Below are positions 7,546 through 10,410 of a DNA stretch of 10,410 nt, piece after piece (position 1 is the first letter of the stretch; the number at the start of each line of letters is the position of its first letter). Where the stretch lies: contig JBCCSZ010000280.1 in the NCBI GenBank assembly GCA_039199225.1, forward strand, positions 1 to 10,410. The letters run 5' to 3'. The notes below the pieces were generated by a model that was given only the letters and a program-made list of their open reading frames with translations, searched no databases and was not told where the DNA came from. Both the position numbers and the translations under genes were made by a program. This stretch comes from JBCCSZ01 sp039199225. GTDB lineage: Bacteria > Bacteroidota > Bacteroidia > Chitinophagales > Saprospiraceae.

Positions 7546-10050
7546 GTACTCGATAATTTTCAGTTCGATGCGCTGGTTCTTTCTCTGTCCTTCCGGGCTG
7601 TTGTTGGACGCTAGGGGAAGGGTACTGCCATATCCTTTGGATAGAATGCGGCTGGTATCGACACCCTTTTGCGCCAAGTAGGCTACCACGGTTTCTGCGC
7701 GCTGGGTCGACAGCAAATGGGCAAAACTATAACTTACCAGGCCGTTTGTATGGCCGCCGATTTCGACGATCATTTCCGGATAGCGATTGAGGATGTCCGC
7801 TACCTTGTCCAACTCCGGATAAGAGCGTGGGAGCAATTGCGGCAAATTGGCTTCGAAAAAAACATTATTGAGCGGAATGTTGCTGCCCGCGCGAAGGGGG
7901 AACAACAAAATATCTCGTTCTATTTCCTTGTAGGTTCTTGGAGCATCTTCATCTGCGTCTGTGGTACGCGCGCCGATGGCATTTTCTGACTTTTTGAGTG
8001 GTTCGGCTTTTTTCTGTCTGCTCTGGATTTGAACATTCAGCTCTTTTACCAATCTATTCTTTATGGCTTTTTTAAGGCTGTAGTCCAATTCGCGTTGGAT
8101 GGCCTTCTGCACCTCACCATACAATTCTTCCCGCAGCGCAGTGTATACATCTTCATACAGTTTATTGCGCAGGTTGGTTGTAACATTTTCTACAGAACCC
8201 GATGTCCGATTGGTCGATTTCCGAATGCGCTCTGGTTTATTGGTACCTTCCGGAATCATCTTTTTCTTGAGGCTACTCAAGGTCTGATTGCGCAGGCGGA
8301 AGGAAAAAAGAGGGCGGTATTCACTACTGAGATTCCGCTCAAAATCGAGAGCCATTCGGTTGAATGATTCGTCTATCAATTGCAGTTTGATGGGGTTGCG
8401 TAATTCTTCCTCCAACTCTTGCCGCATTTGTTCTTCTAACTTATAAAAGGTCGGAAGTTCGCTTGTAGCGTACGTTGGCGCGGGCAGTACCTCCTGCTCG
8501 CCTTGTGGAGATGGAGGGGGCGTCGATTCTTTTTGAGGTCGACTTGAACTACTAAAGTGGCGATTGTATTTACGGTACAACTTGTCCAGGTCCTCATCAG
8601 AAGAAGAATCATCAGACTTTGTAAACTTTCTTTTTTTAGACGCTTTCTGGCCTAAAATCATTCGCTCATATTTGTGTTTAAGCGACTCCATTTCCGGATC
8701 ACTTCGATAAGTTTTGAAGCCACTTTTTTGCTGTTGTCGAACGGCCGTCTTGCGGGCTGCTTCCAATTGTTGCTGCTCCAACTGATAAATCTCCTTATCC
8801 AACTTATTGAGCCGTAGTTGCAGTCGTTCGATATTGGCTAAGTCCACTGGTAGCTTTTTGCCATCGCCTGCTTTGGCCAGCCACTGCTGGTCGCCATCAA
8901 GTGCTTCCTCCCAATTATCAGACAAATCGATGTATTGACTAGCTGGGAAGTATCCCTCAATTTCGGCAGATAACTTAAAGTCTTCACCGTACGGAAGCAG
9001 CAAGCTGTAGTGTCCATCGTTGAGGGAGGAAGTGTTGGAAGAAGCAGATTCTGAAAGGTTTTGAATTTGCAATTCTGTTGATATGGCGTTTTTTCCTCGC
9101 GAATCTACAATTTTGCCCTTCACCAATACGATGGGGTCGGGACGGAGGGCTTTGTCCAACAAAACGCGATAGAGGTCGGAAGAACCTTCTGGACTTATCT
9201 TTTCAAAATAGGCATAATCACCTGAAGCAGGAATGCTGAAGATGGGATCATCCTGTATGCTGTTGTAGGAAGTGCCAAGGTTGATGGCGTGGCTCCAGTT
9301 GCTCCAGTCATCGCGTATGCGCTTGCACATGTAGATGTCCTGCCCGCCGATGCCTCCCGATCGGTCGGAGCTAAAATAGAGCGTTTGATCATCTGCAGAA
9401 AGAAAGGCTGATATTTCGTTTGCTGCGGTGTTGACGACAGGGCCAAGGCTTTGAGGCTTTGACCATATGGAGCCCGTGGAGCGAAAGCTGACATAGAGGT
9501 CTTTTTGTCCAAATCCACCAGGAGCATTCATAGAAAGCAGTAAAACATTACCGTTGGAATTGACCTGTAAAAATTCAACAGAGTCTATAGCTGCCAAGCC
9601 TTCGACGGCCATCAATTTGGGGCGGCTCCAAGATCTGCCGATCCTTTGTGCCATATGAAGGCTGAGCGTTTTTTCAGAGGGCTGTCTATTGACCACAAAG
9701 ATGGTACGGCCAGAGGGTAACATACCAATAAGCTGGTTGTCTTGTCGGTTGTTGATGGGGCCACCGATGTGGACCGCTCTGCGCCATTGGTCGTTGTGTT
9801 GTTGTGCCATCCAGATGTCCTGCTGGCTACTTCTACCGATATTTTGTGGATGGTTTTTGCGGATAAAATACAACTGCCTACCGTCCGGCGAGATGAAGGG
9901 CCGGGCGTCCGGGTAAGGAGCATTGATCTGTTGGCTAAGAAGCTCAGCGCCTTGCGGCAGAAGATGTTCATTGTTGGTGGAAGGTCCCTCCTGGCTAAAA
10001 ACGCTGGTGCAACAGATCCAGCAGTAGAGCCAGATGATGTACCGTTGCAT
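7543..10050 (-). CDS. PD40 propeller - carboxypeptidase-regulatory - OmpA envelope protein (PorE-like order)
   Basis: The 835-residue product has a signal peptide (about 1-19, cut near SVFS/Q; no lipobox), then about five PD40-type blades (46-300) with motifs such as ISPDGRQLYF and LYFSSDRSGGIGGQDIY. A carboxypeptidase-regulatory-like beta-sandwich follows (about 308-372, VKGKIVD to GHYSLLLP). Next is a charged insert (about 400-690) with coiled coil (404-441), an Asp/Ser stretch (479-489), a Ser/Pro linker (500-516) and tandem 12-residue repeats (619-678). An OmpA domain (about 726-835) ends it: VFFEAN, GGHTNG and LSTQRAETV. R784 sits at the diaminopimelate-binding Arg, but the usual partner Asp is Asn (N769). 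PorE, a type IX secretion component, has TPR, propeller, regulatory and OmpA domains; this protein lacks TPRs, so orthology is not claimed. It is probably periplasmic and peptidoglycan-bound. I chose the ATG at 10050 because the signal peptide begins there and a promoter lies just upstream; an in-frame ATG at 10092 adds 14 unlikely residues. Confidence 0.88.
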   Translation of the reverse strand: MQRYIIWLYCWICCTSVFSQEGPSTNNEHLLPQGAELLSQQINAPYPDARPFISPDGRQLYFIRKNHPQNIGRSSQQDIWMAQQHNDQWRRAVHIGGPINNRQDNQLIGMLPSGRTIFVVNRQPSEKTLSLHMAQRIGRSWSRPKLMAVEGLAAIDSVEFLQVNSNGNVLLLSMNAPGGFGQKDLYVSFRSTGSIWSKPQSLGPVVNTAANEISAFLSADDQTLYFSSDRSGGIGGQDIYMCKRIRDDWSNWSHAINLGTSYNSIQDDPIFSIPASGDYAYFEKISPEGSSDLYRVLLDKALRPDPIVLVKGKIVDSRGKNAISTELQIQNLSESASSNTSSLNDGHYSLLLPYGEDFKLSAEIEGYFPASQYIDLSDNWEEALDGDQQWLAKAGDGKKLPVDLANIERLQLRLNKLDKEIYQLEQQQLEAARKTAVRQQQKSGFKTYRSDPEMESLKHKYERMILGQKASKKRKFTKSDDSSSDEDLDKLYRKYNRHFSSSSRPQKESTPPPSPQGEQEVLPAPTYATSELPTFYKLEEQMRQELEEELRNPIKLQLIDESFNRMALDFERNLSSEYRPLFSFRLRNQTLSSLKKKMIPEGTNKPERIRKSTNRTSGSVENVTTNLRNKLYEDVYTALREELYGEVQKAIQRELDYSLKKAIKNRLVKELNVQIQSRQKKAEPLKKSENAIGARTTDADEDAPRTYKEIERDILLFPLRAGSNIPLNNVFFEANLPQLLPRSYPELDKVADILNRYPEMIVEIGGHTNGLVSYSFAHLLSTQRAETVVAYLAQKGVDTSRILSKGYGSTLPLASNNSPEGQRKNQRIELKIIEY
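8017..8196 (-). repeat. Tandem 12-residue helical repeats encoded inside the OmpA-family gene
   Basis: Residues 631-678 divide into four consecutive 12-residue units: LYEDVYTALREE, LYGEVQKAIQRE, LDYSLKKAIKNR and LVKELNVQIQSR. Each has Leu at position 1, Val/Leu at 5 and Leu/Ile at 9, with Ala at 8 in three of four. A degenerate fifth unit precedes them (619-630). The 4-residue spacing of hydrophobics suggests a long amphipathic helix. The repetition shows in protein, not clearly in DNA, so it is old or constrained. Confidence 0.6.
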
Positions 10051-10068
10051 AAATTGTGTTTCTCTGTG

Positions 10069-10099
10069 CAAAGATATGGAAAATATGGGCATGTTGGAA
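10069..10099 (-). promoter_or_regulatory. Candidate Bacteroidota promoter for the PD40-OmpA gene
   Basis: On the minus strand TATCTTTG (10076 to 10069) matches TAnnTTTG exactly, and TTC (10097-10099; consensus TTG) lies 20 bases upstream, a usual spacing. Transcription would start about 10-15 bases before the ATG at 10050, giving a short leader. The box lies inside the reading-frame extension from the ATG at 10092, which argues against that start. Confidence 0.45.
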
Positions 10100-10164
10100 G
10101 GGGGAGCGGGGAAATGCTTGTTTTGCGTGTGTGATTTGTTTTAAGTGATGTTTGAGGTTGCTCG

Positions 10165-10184
10165 GAGGGTGGGAGCCCGCCCTC
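10165..10184. other. Hairpin 1 of a three-hairpin cluster
   Basis: GAGGGTGG and CCGCCCTC pair over 8 bp (one G-U) around a GAGC loop, giving a very GC-rich stem; a ninth pair is possible only with a 2-base loop. One base separates it from hairpin 2. Confidence 0.6.
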
Positions 10185-10185
10185 T

Positions 10186-10213
10186 AGGTAGCCCCAAAAG
10201 CTACCTCCTTTTT
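10186..10213 (+). terminator. Hairpin 2 followed by a T-tract, intrinsic-terminator-like
   Basis: AGGTAGC (10186-10192) and GCTACCT (10200-10206) form a perfect 7-bp stem with a CCCAAAA loop. CC and then TTTTT (10209-10213) follow on the plus strand, the form of a weak rho-independent terminator. No plus-strand gene is visible upstream that it would end; it could stop antisense transcription towards the right or act as an attenuator in the leader of a plus-strand gene beyond the window. Confidence 0.4.
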
Positions 10214-10237
10214 GAAGCTGTATCTATGCACAGCTTC
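10214..10237. other. Hairpin 3 of the cluster
   Basis: GAAGCTGT (10214-10221) and ACAGCTTC (10230-10237) form a perfect 8-bp stem with an 8-base loop, starting directly after the T-tract of hairpin 2. Together the three stems leave almost no unpaired sequence over 73 bases. Confidence 0.55.
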
Positions 10238-10410
10238 GCCAACCCAAACCTGGACTGTAGAAAGCCCAAAGGGGACATTTGAGTGAATCGAGCTGGGTTT
10301 AGCGCGCTTTACCATTTCGATTTTGTCTATAATAGGACACGGCACCCCCCGAAATTCCATAAAGTTTTTGAAAGTATTTTTTTATTAAGATATGAATTAT
10401 GTTTCTTTGA
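10238..10410. other. Non-coding right edge; possible start of a plus-strand gene
   Basis: No complete gene or known RNA is recognised here. A TATAAT occurs at 10328-10333 on the plus strand without a convincing partner box. AATCGA (10284 region) and TCGATT (10317 region) could pair over 6 bp at long range. The last 70 bases turn AT-rich, and an ATG at 10392 opens a frame that runs off the window (MNYVSL), so a plus-strand gene may begin here. Six codons are too few to support a call. Confidence 0.3.

Noticed and set aside
10014..10050. Lipoprotein signal (Cys residues 10, 13 and 14) in the PD40-OmpA protein
   Set aside because: The residues before the cysteines do not form a lipobox, and a normal signal-peptidase I site follows near residue 19.
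10051..10092. Longer start (ATG at 10092) for the PD40-OmpA protein
   Set aside because: It would bury the signal peptide behind 14 residues and lies upstream of the likely promoter box at 10069-10076.
10203..10211. ACCTCCTTT, identical to the anti-Shine-Dalgarno end of 16S rRNA
   Set aside because: The flanking sequence is not 16S rRNA; the bases are explained by the hairpin-2 stem and T-tract, so it is taken as coincidence.
1..10410. CRISPR array, transposase, toxin-antitoxin pair, tRNA or rRNA
   Set aside because: No regularly spaced direct repeats, no transposase or toxin motifs, and no cloverleaf or rRNA signature were seen on either strand.

Overview
The window looks like chromosomal DNA from a Bacteroidota species, probably near the Saprospiraceae/Lewinella type, although the sequence alone does not fix the genus. 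The signs are: a DUF5117/Met-zincin metalloprotease; two large envelope proteins with PD40/TolB-type beta-propellers, one ending in a surface-antigen-type outer-membrane barrel and one in an OmpA peptidoglycan-binding domain; no clear Shine-Dalgarno sequences before the genes; and at least two TAnnTTTG boxes, the Bacteroidota -7 promoter element.

Layout. Positions 1-2322 (+) hold the 3' part of a secreted zinc metalloprotease gene whose start lies outside the window. It is followed by a cysteine-rich MarR-type repressor gene (2436-2885, +), with a 10-bp perfect palindrome just upstream. Convergent with that is a 988-residue protein (2916-5882, -) that joins a signal peptide, a gluzincin-like HEYRH domain, a TolB-like propeller and a C-terminal barrel. 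Its start faces, across a 170-bp intergenic region with a 20-bp dyad, an AspA/AstE-type M14 zinc deacylase (6053-7003, +). The deacylase gene ends tail-to-tail with a small acidic all-helical protein of unknown function (7000-7491, -), the two stop codons sharing TTAA. Upstream of that small gene, on the same strand, is a PD40-carboxypeptidase-regulatory-OmpA protein of 835 residues (7543-10050, -), related in domain order to the type IX secretion protein PorE but lacking TPRs and carrying a long helical insert. The last 360 bp (10051-10410) contain no complete gene. They carry a good promoter candidate for the OmpA gene and three back-to-back perfect or near-perfect hairpins.

Functionally this is an envelope-oriented neighbourhood: an exported protease, an outer-membrane protease/propeller/barrel protein, and a peptidoglycan-anchored propeller protein, with a cytoplasmic deacylase and a regulator between them. 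Gene orientations alternate, so it is not one operon. I see no complete defence system, CRISPR array, transposase, tRNA or rRNA. The least ordinary items are the triple-hairpin segment, the HExxH-propeller-barrel fusion, and the 12-residue helical repeats inside the OmpA protein.
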